Shown: positions 6,744 through 15,392, counted from the first letter of the stretch. The stretch is DNA of 64,000 nt from Acidobacteriota bacterium (GCA_021780315.1 JAJXYY010000003.1:1-64000), one strand, 5' to 3'. A program made the numbers and translations. Notes: generated by a model not told the origin, from the sequence alone.

Positions 6744-8750
6744 TTAGTGCTGGCGTGCTTTTTGGATACGGCGCTCGGTGTCTCGCTGCTGGGCGGCACG
6801 CTGCATCTCGGCTTCGATCTGGTGGATGCGGTCGTTGATCTGAGCGTCGGATAGGGTCTTGCCGCGGCTGTCGATGGCGGTTTTGGTGCCGTCGGCGTTG
6901 ATGGCGATGCGGGTTCCGTCTTTGCCGACGTAGGATTTGCTGCCGTCGGCATTGGCGGTGTAGCGTGTGCCTTCGCGGGTGGTGAAGATGCTGGTGCCGT
7001 CGGTGTTGGTGATGAGGCGGGTGCCATCGCGGGCGACGTAGGTGCTGCTGCCATCGGCGTTGGTGTTGATGCGGAGACCGTCTTTGCCTGCGATGACGCT
7101 GCTGCCGTCGCTGCCGGAGACGATGCGAACGCCGTCTTTGCCGATGTAGACGCTGCTGCCGTCGCCGTCGTTGATGGAGAGGCGGGGCGGGGATGGAGGC
7201 ATGGGTGGTGGTGGGGGCAGGGGTGAGAGACTGGCTTTTTTGACGGAGAGATCGCCCTCGCTGGTGGTGATGCGGACGAGTGGGCCGCCTTTGCCAATGG
7301 TTCCGGCGATGGATTTGCGGTTGTTAGACTCCTGGGTGGGGAGGTCGAAGTCGCTTTCGAGATCGCCGTTGCTGGTCTGGGCCTGGAGGGTGAAGCCGGC
7401 TTGCTCGGGCAGGGTGAGGTTGACGGAGCCGTTGCGGTTTTCGAGGTTGACGTTGCCGAGCGGGGGCGCGCTGGTGAGGTCGATGGAGCCGTTGCGATTG
7501 GTGACGGAGACATCGCCGGAGGCGCGTTCGATGGAGATGTTCTTGTTGCCTGCGCTGAGGGTGAGGGGGCCGACGATCTGATCGCCGGAGATATCGGAGT
7601 GGTTGATTTCAACCTGGCCGTCGAGGCGTGCGAGTTGGAAGTCGGTTCGGCTGGTGTGGAAGCGGACGGTTCCGTTGATGTGTTCGAGGTGAGTGGTGCC
7701 GAAGTAGTCTCCGCCGAGGCTGACGGCTCCAGCGATGTCGGAGAGGGTGAGGTCGTGACCGTGGCCTTCGACGGAGATGGGGCCGGTGACGCTGTGGGCG
7801 GAGAAGGAGGAGTCTCCGTTGTTGATGTGGGTGATGACAGGGCCGGTGATGGCGCTGACTTCGACGTCACCGTGGTTGGAGGTGATGTTGACCGGACCTT
7901 GAATGGCGTGGATGCGGACATCGCCGTGGTTAGCGTTGATGGTGGTCGGGGTGGAGGCGGGCACGGTGATGGTGAGGTCGGCCAAGGCAGGGGCCATGTT
8001 GGGCAGGTCGACGGTGAAGTTGCCGGGCGTGGTGGAGATGATCTGGGGGACGAGTTGCTGGGCTTTGCTGGCGGCCTCGGAGTCGGAGCGGGTATAGACG
8101 ACCTTGTGCATGGCAATGTGGATGCGGTTGTCGTCGCTGGTGCCGGAGACGGAGATGTCGCCGCGGGGATTGCTGATGGTGAGGGTGGTGTTGGCGGGGA
8201 AGGCCTGATCGATGGTCTGATCGCTTTCGTGTTTTTCGCCGAGGAATTCGTCGATGTTATCGGGATTGAGGCTGAATCCGTGAGCGAAGAAGTCGGCGTT
8301 GCCGCGGCTGGCAGAGGCGATGATGCCGGTGATGATGAGCAGGACGACGACGGTGAAGACTCCGCCGCCGAGGGTGCGCCGGGGTTGAGGCTGCTGGGGG
8401 TCGTGGTGGGTGTAGTGGTCGAAGAGCCACTCGCCAAGCAGGACGAGGCCTACGGAGACGAGGAGCAGCGGCCACCAACGGGAGTACCAGAACCAGAGGC
8501 TGTGGCTGGCGAGGCGTCCGGTCTGGACAAGCAGGAAGACGATGCCGACGATGACGACGAGCAGCGGGCCGACGATCGAAGTACGGCGCATGGCACGGAC
8601 CTGGGCACGGTAGGCATCGCGCTGGGCGCGGATCATGTCGCGCTGGGCCCGGGCCTGTTCGCGCAACATGCGGCGCTGGTACTTCCAGTCGGGGCCGTAG
8701 GGGGGACCGGGTGGCGGTGGTGGTGGGTAGGGAGGAGGATAGCCGGCCAT
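6744..8750 (-). CDS. DUF4097-type beta-repeat membrane protein with C-terminal 18-residue repeats
   Basis: A 668-residue protein, last gene of an ECF-sigma operon. Residues 1-22 are Pro/Gly/Tyr-rich and residues 23-55 are an Arg/Gln/Ala-rich helix. Three hydrophobic segments follow (about 58-78, 92-110, 128-147), resembling LiaI/DUF5668 membrane modules. Residues ~190-500 form a DUF4097-like right-handed beta array with recurrent N-GDV/NGS turns. A proline bridge leads to six exact 18-residue repeats (530-637), then a charged helix ends the chain. Function is unknown; related proteins accompany envelope-stress regulators. It starts three bases after the preceding gene ends, so it is translationally coupled to the B-box protein. 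Confidence 0.85.
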   Translation of the reverse strand: MAGYPPPYPPPPPPGPPYGPDWKYQRRMLREQARAQRDMIRAQRDAYRAQVRAMRRTSIVGPLLVVIVGIVFLLVQTGRLASHSLWFWYSRWWPLLLVSVGLVLLGEWLFDHYTHHDPQQPQPRRTLGGGVFTVVVLLIITGIIASASRGNADFFAHGFSLNPDNIDEFLGEKHESDQTIDQAFPANTTLTISNPRGDISVSGTSDDNRIHIAMHKVVYTRSDSEAASKAQQLVPQIISTTPGNFTVDLPNMAPALADLTITVPASTPTTINANHGDVRIHAIQGPVNITSNHGDVEVSAITGPVITHINNGDSSFSAHSVTGPISVEGHGHDLTLSDIAGAVSLGGDYFGTTHLEHINGTVRFHTSRTDFQLARLDGQVEINHSDISGDQIVGPLTLSAGNKNISIERASGDVSVTNRNGSIDLTSAPPLGNVNLENRNGSVNLTLPEQAGFTLQAQTSNGDLESDFDLPTQESNNRKSIAGTIGKGGPLVRITTSEGDLSVKKASLSPLPPPPPMPPSPPRLSINDGDGSSVYIGKDGVRIVSGSDGSSVIAGKDGLRINTNADGSSTYVARDGTRLITNTDGTSIFTTREGTRYTANADGSKSYVGKDGTRIAINADGTKTAIDSRGKTLSDAQINDRIHQIEAEMQRAAQQRDTERRIQKARQH
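6840..7163 (-). repeat. Six 54-bp (18-residue) tandem repeats within DUF4097 gene
   Basis: Residues 530-637 divide without gaps into six 18-residue units of the form DGSSxxxxKDGxRIxxxx. Unit starts fall at residues 530, 548, 566, 584, 602 and 620. The last unit is the most degenerate. Constant length with drifted sequence points to an old, structurally constrained array, perhaps a beta-solenoid. Confidence 0.9.
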
Positions 8751-8752
8751 GA

Positions 8753-10018
8753 TTAGCTCCCTTCCTGGTTGTTGCCTGTGTTGTCGTGGGTGGTGGAAGG
8801 AGTAGGGGTGGCTGCAGGGTTGGCCTGAGCTGCGGGGGGTGGGTAGGGTCCTGGAGCGCCGGGGTACGGATAGGCCGGGGCTGCGGGACGGATGGTGGTG
8901 CGTTCGAGGAAGGTCATGAGGCCTCCGACGATGATAAAGAGCGGCCAGCTACGCCCCCAGGAGAGGATGTCGAAGGTGTCGAGCAGGAAGAGGACGCCGA
9001 CCAGGGTGATCCAGATGGAGCCACGCAGGGCGCGGAAGAGGCGCCAGCGGTACATGGCGGTTCCGTCGTCGGTGAGGCCCATGCCGGAGTCCGACATCTT
9101 GTGGACGAAGACCCATACGCCGAGGCCGATGAGGATGAAGGGGATGAAGCGCTGAACGGGAAAGCCGTTGAAGAGGCCAGAGTTTCCGACCAGAAAGATG
9201 ATGCCGAGCGCGATGAGCCAGATGGCACCCATGGGGAATCGCGGTGCGGTGGGCGGGGTAGGCGCAGGGTAGGTGGGGTAGGCGTAGGGGTTTGGCTGCG
9301 GCGGCCAGGAGTTGGCTGGCGGGGCGGCGTAGGGCTGAGAGCTTTCGGGGGATTGCGCGTAGTAGGCGCCACCGTTGGGGGAGAAGGATTGGGCGGCTGC
9401 ATCGTGGCCAGCGGTGGGGGCAGCTTCGGCGGGGCGGTACGCGGCGGCTTGGGCAGGGGGCGTTGAGCCGGACGGGGAGTAGGCCGGGGCGGCGGGCCAG
9501 GCTTTGCCGAAGCCGAGACGCTCACCCAGATCATTGAGGCCAAAGGGGTTGGGGAGCGGTGCTCCGGTGAGGCGGGCGCGGGCGGTGTGGTTGGCTTCGA
9601 TGATCTGGTAGACGATCCAGCCGGCGACGAAGAGGCCGAAGATGCCGTTCTGGTTGGCCAGGCTGACGAGCACTGCGAAGACGATGAGGTGGACGACACC
9701 CTTGGCGTATTGCCCGTTATACATGGCTCCTACGCCGGGGAAGGCTCCGAGGATGGTGGCGAGGATGGGGCTGGGGTCGCCGGGCTGAGGGGGCGGAACC
9801 GGGATTCCGGCGGTGGCGGTAGGATCCGCATAGCCGTAGGGGGTGGCGTTGGGCGCCTGGGTGGCGGAGGACGCTTCCGCAGCAGCCAGGCGGGCGGCGA
9901 GGCAGGGCTCGCAGAAGACGGCGGAGCCTACCGTGCGGGTGCACTCCTGGCAGAGCGGTTTGCCACAGTTCTGGCAAAAGGCGATACGTTCACGATCGGG
10001 ATGGTTAGCGCAGTTCAT
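8753..10018 (-). CDS. B-box zinc-finger and LiaI/DUF5668-like membrane protein
   Basis: A 421-residue protein. The N-terminus holds a B-box-like zinc site (C3, H6, C15, C18, C23, C26, C36, C39). Next comes a TM2/DUF-type membrane module (AILATILGAFPGVGAMYNGQYAKG, then two hydrophobic stretches), a long Pro/Ala/Tyr linker (~185-265), and a C-terminal block of four short hydrophobic segments typical of LiaI-LiaF-like/DUF5668 regions. The tail is Pro-rich. The role is not established; with the neighbouring sigma/anti-sigma pair and DUF4097 protein it is probably part of an envelope-sensing unit. Its ATG overlaps the anti-sigma stop by four bases. Confidence 0.85.
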   Translation of the reverse strand: MNCANHPDRERIAFCQNCGKPLCQECTRTVGSAVFCEPCLAARLAAAEASSATQAPNATPYGYADPTATAGIPVPPPQPGDPSPILATILGAFPGVGAMYNGQYAKGVVHLIVFAVLVSLANQNGIFGLFVAGWIVYQIIEANHTARARLTGAPLPNPFGLNDLGERLGFGKAWPAAPAYSPSGSTPPAQAAAYRPAEAAPTAGHDAAAQSFSPNGGAYYAQSPESSQPYAAPPANSWPPQPNPYAYPTYPAPTPPTAPRFPMGAIWLIALGIIFLVGNSGLFNGFPVQRFIPFILIGLGVWVFVHKMSDSGMGLTDDGTAMYRWRLFRALRGSIWITLVGVLFLLDTFDILSWGRSWPLFIIVGGLMTFLERTTIRPAAPAYPYPGAPGPYPPPAAQANPAATPTPSTTHDNTGNNQEGS

Positions 10019-11052
10019 GCCTGGCCCCCTTCTTTCTTGTTTTGAACGCTGGTGTTGTACGAATTGCTGCTGGGAAAAAGTGAAGCAAAGGTCTGGGGCA
10101 GGAGCAGGGTGGTCTCCAGCGGGAGATGACTGCGCTGGTTGGAGGCTACGACGAGCTGCAGGTTGGGTGCGATGTTCTCGCGGCGGCTGGTTCCGGGGCC
10201 GTGGGGGCGGGGTTTTTTCTGCTGCGGGGTTTGCTCAGGCTCCTGCTGCTGGGGGGCGCTGGCGGGTTTGCGGGTGGATTCGGACCCGGCGGAGGCTGGA
10301 AGGTCGTTGTCGGAGGCTCGTTGTAGATCGCGGACGCGGGACTCAAGCTCGTAGACGACGCGGAGGCTGTCGTAGTAGCGGACGACGCGGGCGTTGGTCT
10401 GGTAGAAGCCACGCTTGATGCTGGCGGGGCGAAGGTCGGCGGCGCGGAGGTCGGTGAGCTTGACTCCGGTGAGACTCAGGGTGAGAGCGACGGAGAAGAA
10501 GGCCATAGCGGCAGTCATGGCGAGTCGCGGCTGGAGCAGGGTGTGGGTGATGGTCTGGCGACTGAAGGCCGCGGCGAAACGAGTGCGGAAGGGCACTACG
10601 TTGGCCTGGAGGCTGTGGGCTGGAGCCTGATTGCCGAGGCGGACTTCCGGGTAAGGAGCGGCGTCGGGGAAGCCCAGCAACGTGTTGGGGTTGCCGCGCC
10701 GCGGCGGCATTGCCAGCGCGGCTATCGGGGGGGGATCCTGTGCGACGGCGGAGTTGGCCTGCGTTGAGGTGTTGAGGTGCGAGGTCTGGGCTAGGATGCG
10801 GTCGATCAGGTCGGCGGAAGGCTCGGGGCGCGGTGCCTTGAGGAGGTCGAGCCAGGCGGCTCCGCGCTGGGCATCTTCCAGCATCTGGGCGCAGGCGGGG
10901 CAGCCAATCATGTGGAGGTCGAAGGTAGCCTGATCGGTGGCGGAGAGGGTGCCATCGAGGGCGTCGGCCAACATGGCTTCACACTGGGCGCAGTGCTGGG
11001 GATCGCCTGATTTTCCTGGGGTTGCGGTGCCGAATTGGTTATAGTCTGCCAC
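10015..11052 (-). CDS. Anti-sigma factor with zinc-binding (zf-HC2) domain
   Basis: A 345-residue protein with an N-terminal zinc-finger anti-sigma fold (CAQC at about 21-24; HMIGCPAC, the H-x3-C-x2-C signature, at about 47-54). One transmembrane segment follows (around LAMTAAMAFFSVALTLSL), then an extracytoplasmic part with a coiled-coil-like stretch (YYDSLRVVYELESRVRDLQ) and a Pro/Gln-rich linker. By family, it should hold the ECF sigma factor at the membrane and release it on a signal. Its gene begins one base after the sigma gene ends and overlaps the next gene by four bases, so the operon is tightly coupled. Confidence 0.9.
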   Translation of the reverse strand: MADYNQFGTATPGKSGDPQHCAQCEAMLADALDGTLSATDQATFDLHMIGCPACAQMLEDAQRGAAWLDLLKAPRPEPSADLIDRILAQTSHLNTSTQANSAVAQDPPPIAALAMPPRRGNPNTLLGFPDAAPYPEVRLGNQAPAHSLQANVVPFRTRFAAAFSRQTITHTLLQPRLAMTAAMAFFSVALTLSLTGVKLTDLRAADLRPASIKRGFYQTNARVVRYYDSLRVVYELESRVRDLQRASDNDLPASAGSESTRKPASAPQQQEPEQTPQQKKPRPHGPGTSRRENIAPNLQLVVASNQRSHLPLETTLLLPQTFASLFPSSNSYNTSVQNKKEGGQA

Positions 11053-11053
11053 G

Positions 11054-11857
11054 TTACATCACCTGCCCTTCTATACGTTGCAAAAGCCTTGCCAGTTCCC
11101 CGCGGCCGCGGCTGATGCGGCTTTTCACGGTGCCTTCGGGGATGCGAAGGACTTGTGCAATCTCTTTGTAATCCATGTCTTCGAGGTCGCGAAGGATAAC
11201 GGCTTCACGGAGTTCGGGGGAGAGCTGTTTGAGGGCTGCCTGGACGCGAACTTTGAGTTCGATAGCGGCAACGTGTTGCTCCTGGGAGGGGCGGGGGTCG
11301 GCGAGTCGGTCGGCCATGGTGACCCCGTCTTCTTCGCCGTCGAAGGTGGCGTCCATGGAGTCGGTGGCGCGGTCGAGGCGGGTGCGGCGGAAGTGGTCCA
11401 CAAGCAGGTTGCGGGTGAGGGTGGTGATCCAGGTCTGGAAGCTGCCCTTCTGGGTGTCGAAGCTGGCGAGGTTTTTGTAGAGCTTGATGAAGACGTCCTG
11501 AGTGAGGTCTTCGGAGTCGTGGGGGGAGCCGGTGAAGCGGTAGCAGATGGCGTAGATGCGGCGGTGCTGGGAGACGACGAGTTGCTGCCAGGCCTGCGGG
11601 TCGCCAGCGATACATTGGCGAACCAGCTTGCTGAGTAGCTCTTGCTCGGCTTCCTGTTCCGGCGTGCGCTGCAACTTGACCTCAGAAGGTTTTGACGGTG
11701 GAAGCAGTGTACCGCGAGGCGGCGCTGGCGGGAGGTCGAGTTGCTGCTCGCGCTGTCCGGTGGGCGGCGTCGCGCCGGAGCGTGCGAGGCGTCGGGGGGA
11801 GAGGCGTGGGCTGGCCAGCCTGCCTGAACCCGGTAACGCGATGTGCAAGACGCCCAT
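11054..11857 (-). CDS. RNA polymerase sigma factor, ECF (RpoE-like) family
   Basis: Sigma region 2 is seen in AWQQLVVSQHRRIYAICYRFTGSP...DSEDLTQDVFIKLYKNL, and region 4 in LSPELREAVILRDLEDMDYKEIAQVLRIPEGTVKSRISRGR, the promoter-reading helix-turn-helix. It should direct transcription of an envelope-stress regulon, including its own operon with the anti-sigma gene next to it. The ATG at 11857 gives 267 residues, but the first ~65 are low-complexity Pro/Arg/Leu and the codon lies inside a strong hairpin (11849-11880). A start further in, for example the TTG at 11674 with GAGGT before it, would give a family-typical ~206 residues. Confidence 0.92.
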   Translation of the reverse strand: MGVLHIALPGSGRLASPRLSPRRLARSGATPPTGQREQQLDLPPAPPRGTLLPPSKPSEVKLQRTPEQEAEQELLSKLVRQCIAGDPQAWQQLVVSQHRRIYAICYRFTGSPHDSEDLTQDVFIKLYKNLASFDTQKGSFQTWITTLTRNLLVDHFRRTRLDRATDSMDATFDGEEDGVTMADRLADPRPSQEQHVAAIELKVRVQAALKQLSPELREAVILRDLEDMDYKEIAQVLRIPEGTVKSRISRGRGELARLLQRIEGQVM

Positions 11858-11880
11858 GCGTTGCTATACGCATGGGCGTC
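11849..11880 (-). terminator. Hairpin between sodC and the sigma operon, likely terminator
   Basis: A perfect 13-bp stem (11849-11861 with 11868-11880) and a 6-base loop lies ~40 bases after the sodC stop. No T run follows on the minus strand, so it may be a factor-assisted terminator or a processing structure. It overlaps the most upstream possible start of the sigma factor gene. Confidence 0.6.
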
Positions 11881-11917
11881 GGGGAAGGTTCAATCGGAGT
11901 GGTTTGCCGGATAGGGC

Positions 11918-12460
11918 TTAGGGGGTTGGCGCGGTGATGACGCCGCAGGCGATACGGTTGCCGGCGTTTCCGGTGGGGTCGGTCTTCATGTCGTCGGGCT
12001 TCTCGTGGACCATCATGGAGGTTCCGCCGTTGGCGAGGATGCTATTGGGTGCGGCGGGGTCGAGGGAGAGGTAGTTGACCTTGAAGGTGGCTTCGCCGGT
12101 GTGCTGCTCGCCAATGGTGATGTTCTGGGGGAGATCGCCGTTGTGGTGGCCCATGGGGTTCATGGTTCCGTGCTGCTTGGCGTCAGGATTGAAGTGGCCG
12201 CCGGCGGTCTTGAAGTCCGGTGCGTCGCAGAGGGGCTTCTGGTGGATGTGTACGGCGTGGTCGCCGATGGGGAGGTTCTTGAGCTTGAGCTTGATGGTGA
12301 GATTCTTCTTGCCCTGCTTGAAGGTGGCGGTTCCTGCGTCCTGCCCGGTGCTGGTTTTGATGGGGATAACGAGGGGGGTGGCGGACTTGGCGAAGGCTGG
12401 CTGCAACAGCAGTGGGGAGGCGAGCAGGCAGGCGGTGATGGCGAGGAGGGAAGTGCGCAT
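11918..12460 (-). CDS. sodC: Superoxide dismutase [Cu-Zn], periplasmic
   Basis: A 180-residue protein with a Sec signal peptide (LLAITACLLASPLLLQPAFA). Metal-site signatures of bacterial Cu/Zn-SOD are present: HAVHIHQKPLCDAPDF, AGGHFNPDAKQHG, GHHNGDLPQ and the C-terminal NRIACGVI, which supplies the second cysteine of the conserved disulfide. It removes superoxide in the periplasm. The ATG at 12460 is preceded by AGGAG. It stands alone, with a hairpin after it. A longer upstream extension of this frame overlaps the ClC gene and is not coding. Confidence 0.95.
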   Translation of the reverse strand: MRTSLLAITACLLASPLLLQPAFAKSATPLVIPIKTSTGQDAGTATFKQGKKNLTIKLKLKNLPIGDHAVHIHQKPLCDAPDFKTAGGHFNPDAKQHGTMNPMGHHNGDLPQNITIGEQHTGEATFKVNYLSLDPAAPNSILANGGTSMMVHEKPDDMKTDPTGNAGNRIACGVITAPTP

Positions 12461-12633
12461 AGGTCGTTCTCCTGTAGTTGACGCGATCTCAGGATACTCC
12501 AGACGGTGGACCGATCGTGTTGGCACGGCAGGAGTATGGGCGAGATGTGGTGTGACAGCAGTGATTTCCAGATACAGATGCAGTCCGTACCGACAGGGAT
12601 GCCAACAAGTAGATACCTGGCCGGATTGGGTAT

Positions 12634-14232
12634 CTAAGTGGAGGTGGTGAAGACGCGTTGTCGATCCTGCTCGCGGCGCATGGACTTCTGGCGTCCGCGG
12701 AGGAGGTCCTGCAGGGTGATGGTTCCGCAGGGGAGGTGGGTGGTTCGGTCGAGGACGGGCAGAGAACTGAGGCTGGCGTCGGCCATCTTTTCTGCTGCGC
12801 TGCGAGAGGTTTCGTCGGCGAAGGCGTAGACCTGGGGTAAGGGAGACAGGGTGGGGTGTGTGGCCGGGATGGCGGACATCAGTTCGAGGACGGTGACGGT
12901 TTCGAGTGGGTCGGTGCCGTACTCGCGGGTGAGGTGGAAGCCGCGGCGGCTGAGTTTTTCTGTGAGGATGGAGCGCGGCATGATGAGCGAGGTGACGGCG
13001 TAGGCGGCGATGCAGCCGAGCATCAGCGGGAGCATGGCGGCGATGGAGTGGGTGATCTCCAGGCTGAAGACGATGGCGGTGAGGGGGACGCCAAGCGAAC
13101 TGGAGAGCATGGCTCCCATGCCGACGAGCGCCCAGAGGGCCTGGGCTTCGACGGAGGCATGGGCGAGATGAGCGGTGAGCGCGCCGCAGGCCCCGCCGAT
13201 CATGAGCAGCGGCGCGAGGACGCCGCCGGAGGTGCCGGAGCCGAGGGAGAAGGCCCACATGAGGGACTTGGCAAGGATGAGGCCGAGGATCAGCTTGAGC
13301 GAGGCGTTGCCCTGAAGGAGTTGGGCGATGTTGTCGTAACCGACGCCGAGGCCGCGCGGGAAGAAGATGCCTCCGACGCCGATACCGATGCCGCCGATGG
13401 CGGGCCACCACATCCAGTGCAGCGAGAGGTGCTCGAAGAGGTCTTCGAAGCCGTACATCATGCGGCTGAGCGCGGCAGCGATCAGGCCGACGATCAGGCC
13501 GATGACGAGGGCGATGAGGGCGATGGGCGCGGTCTGGACGGAGTGCAGTGTGGGCATGGTGAAGAGCGGACCTGCACCGAGCAAGGGGACACGCACGATG
13601 GCGGCGGTGATGCTGGCGAAGGCGACCGGGATGAGGCTGCGGGGGCGCCACTCGAAGAGCAGGAGTTCGACGGCAAGCAGGATGGCGGCGAGCGGCGCAG
13701 CAAAGGTGGCGGACATGCCTGCGGCGGCTCCGGCGACGAGCAGCGTGGTGCGTTCGGCGTCGGTGAGGTGCATCCACTGTGCGACGAGTGAGCCGAAGGC
13801 GCCACCGGTCATGATGATGGGGCCTTCCGCGCCGAAGGGTCCGCCGGAGCCGATGGAGATGGCGGCGGAGATGGGCTTGAGGATGGCGATCTTGGGGTCG
13901 ACGCGTGCGCCGCGCAGCAGGATGGCCTCGATGGCTTCGGGGATGCCGTGGCCGCGAATCTTGTCGGAGCCGTAGCGGGCCATGATGCCGACGATGAGTC
14001 CGCCGAGGATGGGAACGAGCGGCATCCAGTGGCCAAGGTGGCTATCGGCGGGCGAGACCGAGGCGAGGCTGATGCGGTGGAAGTAAAAGATATTGGTGGC
14101 CAACGCGATGCAGCGCAGCAGCAGCACCGCAAGCAAAGCAGCGCCAATGCCGATGCCGATGGCGACGGCGGAGAGCAGCCAGACGCGACGATCGACGGTG
14201 AAGTCACGAAGTGCGGAAGGATGGGAGTTCAT
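12634..14232 (-). CDS. ClC-family chloride channel/antiporter with C-terminal CBS region
   Basis: A 532-residue ClC-type anion channel or Cl-/H+ exchanger with about ten or more membrane helices. Ion-pathway motifs are GSGGPFGAEGP (128-138, with the gating glutamate at 136) and GSGTSGGVLAP (GxFxP-like). GHGIPE (94-99) is another family mark. The last ~110 residues form a CBS-like domain (VLELMSAIPATHPTLSP..., TITLQDLLRG), suggesting nucleotide regulation. The gene overlaps the marR stop by four bases, so the two form one transcript, and the MarR protein probably controls it. Confidence 0.93.
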   Translation of the reverse strand: MNSHPSALRDFTVDRRVWLLSAVAIGIGIGAALLAVLLLRCIALATNIFYFHRISLASVSPADSHLGHWMPLVPILGGLIVGIMARYGSDKIRGHGIPEAIEAILLRGARVDPKIAILKPISAAISIGSGGPFGAEGPIIMTGGAFGSLVAQWMHLTDAERTTLLVAGAAAGMSATFAAPLAAILLAVELLLFEWRPRSLIPVAFASITAAIVRVPLLGAGPLFTMPTLHSVQTAPIALIALVIGLIVGLIAAALSRMMYGFEDLFEHLSLHWMWWPAIGGIGIGVGGIFFPRGLGVGYDNIAQLLQGNASLKLILGLILAKSLMWAFSLGSGTSGGVLAPLLMIGGACGALTAHLAHASVEAQALWALVGMGAMLSSSLGVPLTAIVFSLEITHSIAAMLPLMLGCIAAYAVTSLIMPRSILTEKLSRRGFHLTREYGTDPLETVTVLELMSAIPATHPTLSPLPQVYAFADETSRSAAEKMADASLSSLPVLDRTTHLPCGTITLQDLLRGRQKSMRREQDRQRVFTTST

Positions 14233-14714
14233 TTGGACCTTTTGACTGCGGAGGCTGGTGGCCGGGCCGCGGTGGACGAGATGGGGATGGCCTGGATCTG
14301 CTGGAGCGAGCGCAGGAGAAGGGGGGCGAGTTCGCGGAGTTCGCGAGCGTGATATTCGGAGAGTGTGTTCAGGGTGCGACGGGCCTTGGGGGTGATGGAG
14401 AGCAGGACGCGGCGGCGGTCGGCGGGGTCTTCGGTGCGGAGCAGAAGGCCTTCGGCGACGGAGCGGTCAACGAGTTCGACGGCGCTGTGGTGGCGGAGGC
14501 CGAGACGGTCGGCGACGTAAGCGATGGAGACGACGGTGCCGGTGGGGGCTCCGGCGATCTGGAGCAGAAGTTGATGCTGCTGGGGGTGGAGATGAATCTG
14601 TTGGGCGGCCTGCTCGCTGAAGTGGAGGAAGGTGCGTAGCTGGTAGCGGAATTCGGCTAGGGCTTCGAGCAGGGTGGTGGAGGCGGGTGGGGTGTTGTGG
14701 GAGCCGTCGCTCAT
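14229..14714 (-). CDS. MarR-family transcriptional regulator
   Basis: A 161-residue winged-helix repressor. The MarR core is visible: recognition region VSIAYVADRLGLRHHSAVELVDRSVAEGLLLRTED, wing DRRRVLLSITPKARRTL, and dimerising helices at both ends. It overlaps the ClC gene downstream by four bases. An inverted repeat immediately in front of its ATG (14715-14739) is a good candidate for its own operator, pointing to autoregulation of the marR-ClC unit. The ligand is unknown. Confidence 0.93.
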   Translation of the reverse strand: MSDGSHNTPPASTTLLEALAEFRYQLRTFLHFSEQAAQQIHLHPQQHQLLLQIAGAPTGTVVSIAYVADRLGLRHHSAVELVDRSVAEGLLLRTEDPADRRRVLLSITPKARRTLNTLSEYHARELRELAPLLLRSLQQIQAIPISSTAARPPASAVKRSK

Positions 14715-14739
14715 ATTTATATCGTCTCACGATACAAAT
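14715..14739. promoter_or_regulatory. Likely MarR operator
   Basis: ATTTATATCGT (14715-14725) and ACGATACAAAT (14729-14739) are inverted arms with one mismatch in eleven around a 3-base centre. Size and A/T-rich symmetry suit a MarR dimer. It abuts the marR start codon, so bound protein would block transcription or translation start. Confidence 0.75.
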
Positions 14740-14789
14740 AGGTTTGTCGATAGGTGGACGCAGCTTCGGTCCTTAGTGGGTGGAGCGCT

Positions 14790-15392
14790 CTAGCTGTGGG
14801 GGAGTTCCAGTTGTTCGGCCTGGTTCTCGTCGGCGTAGGGGCGGAAGCAGGCACGGCAGCGGGCTTCGTAGAGGCCGGCGGCGCCGACGACGACGAGTTC
14901 CTGAGATTGGCCGAGGCGTTGGGTGTGGATGGCGGGAGCTCCGCAGACCATGCAGACGGCAGAGAGCTTGGTGACCTCGTCGGAGATGGCGAGCAGAGCG
15001 GGGATGGGGCCGAAGGGCTCTGCCGCGAAGGTGGTGTCGAGGCCAGCAAGGATGATGCGCTTGCCGAGGTGGACGAGTTCTACGGTGAGGGGGACGAGGG
15101 CGGGGTCGAAGAACTGGGCTTCGTCGATGCCGATGACTTCAATGTCGTGCAAGCGCGGGAAGAGGTCTGCTTTCAGTTCTTCGGTCGTGGCGACGGTGAT
15201 GGCCTCGTGGGTCTGGGCGCTGTGGCTGGCGATGGAGGTACGATGGTAGCGCAGGTCGATATCGGGCTTGTAGCAGGCGACGCGTTGGCGGGCGATACGG
15301 GCGCGCTTGAGGCGGCGGATGAGCTCTTCGGATTTGCCGGAGAACATGGGGCCGGAGATGACTTCGATACGGCCTGGGGTGGGTTTGGTCAT
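14790..15392 (-). CDS. tdk: Thymidine kinase
   Basis: A 200-residue type II thymidine kinase, phosphorylating thymidine with ATP in the salvage pathway. It has the P-loop GPMFSGKS (14-21), IDEAQFF (89-95) with the catalytic Glu, the lasso-type C-terminal region, and two zinc-binding pairs (CMVC and CRAC). Length is normal for the family. It follows ybjQ on the same strand after ~100 bases and precedes no close partner. Confidence 0.97.
   Translation of the reverse strand: MTKPTPGRIEVISGPMFSGKSEELIRRLKRARIARQRVACYKPDIDLRYHRTSIASHSAQTHEAITVATTEELKADLFPRLHDIEVIGIDEAQFFDPALVPLTVELVHLGKRIILAGLDTTFAAEPFGPIPALLAISDEVTKLSAVCMVCGAPAIHTQRLGQSQELVVVGAAGLYEARCRACFRPYADENQAEQLELPHS

Noticed and set aside
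12461..13777. Long minus-strand frame extending sodC upstream
   Set aside because: It overlaps the ClC gene out of frame and is Arg/His/Pro-rich. sodC has its own signal peptide and ribosome site at 12460.
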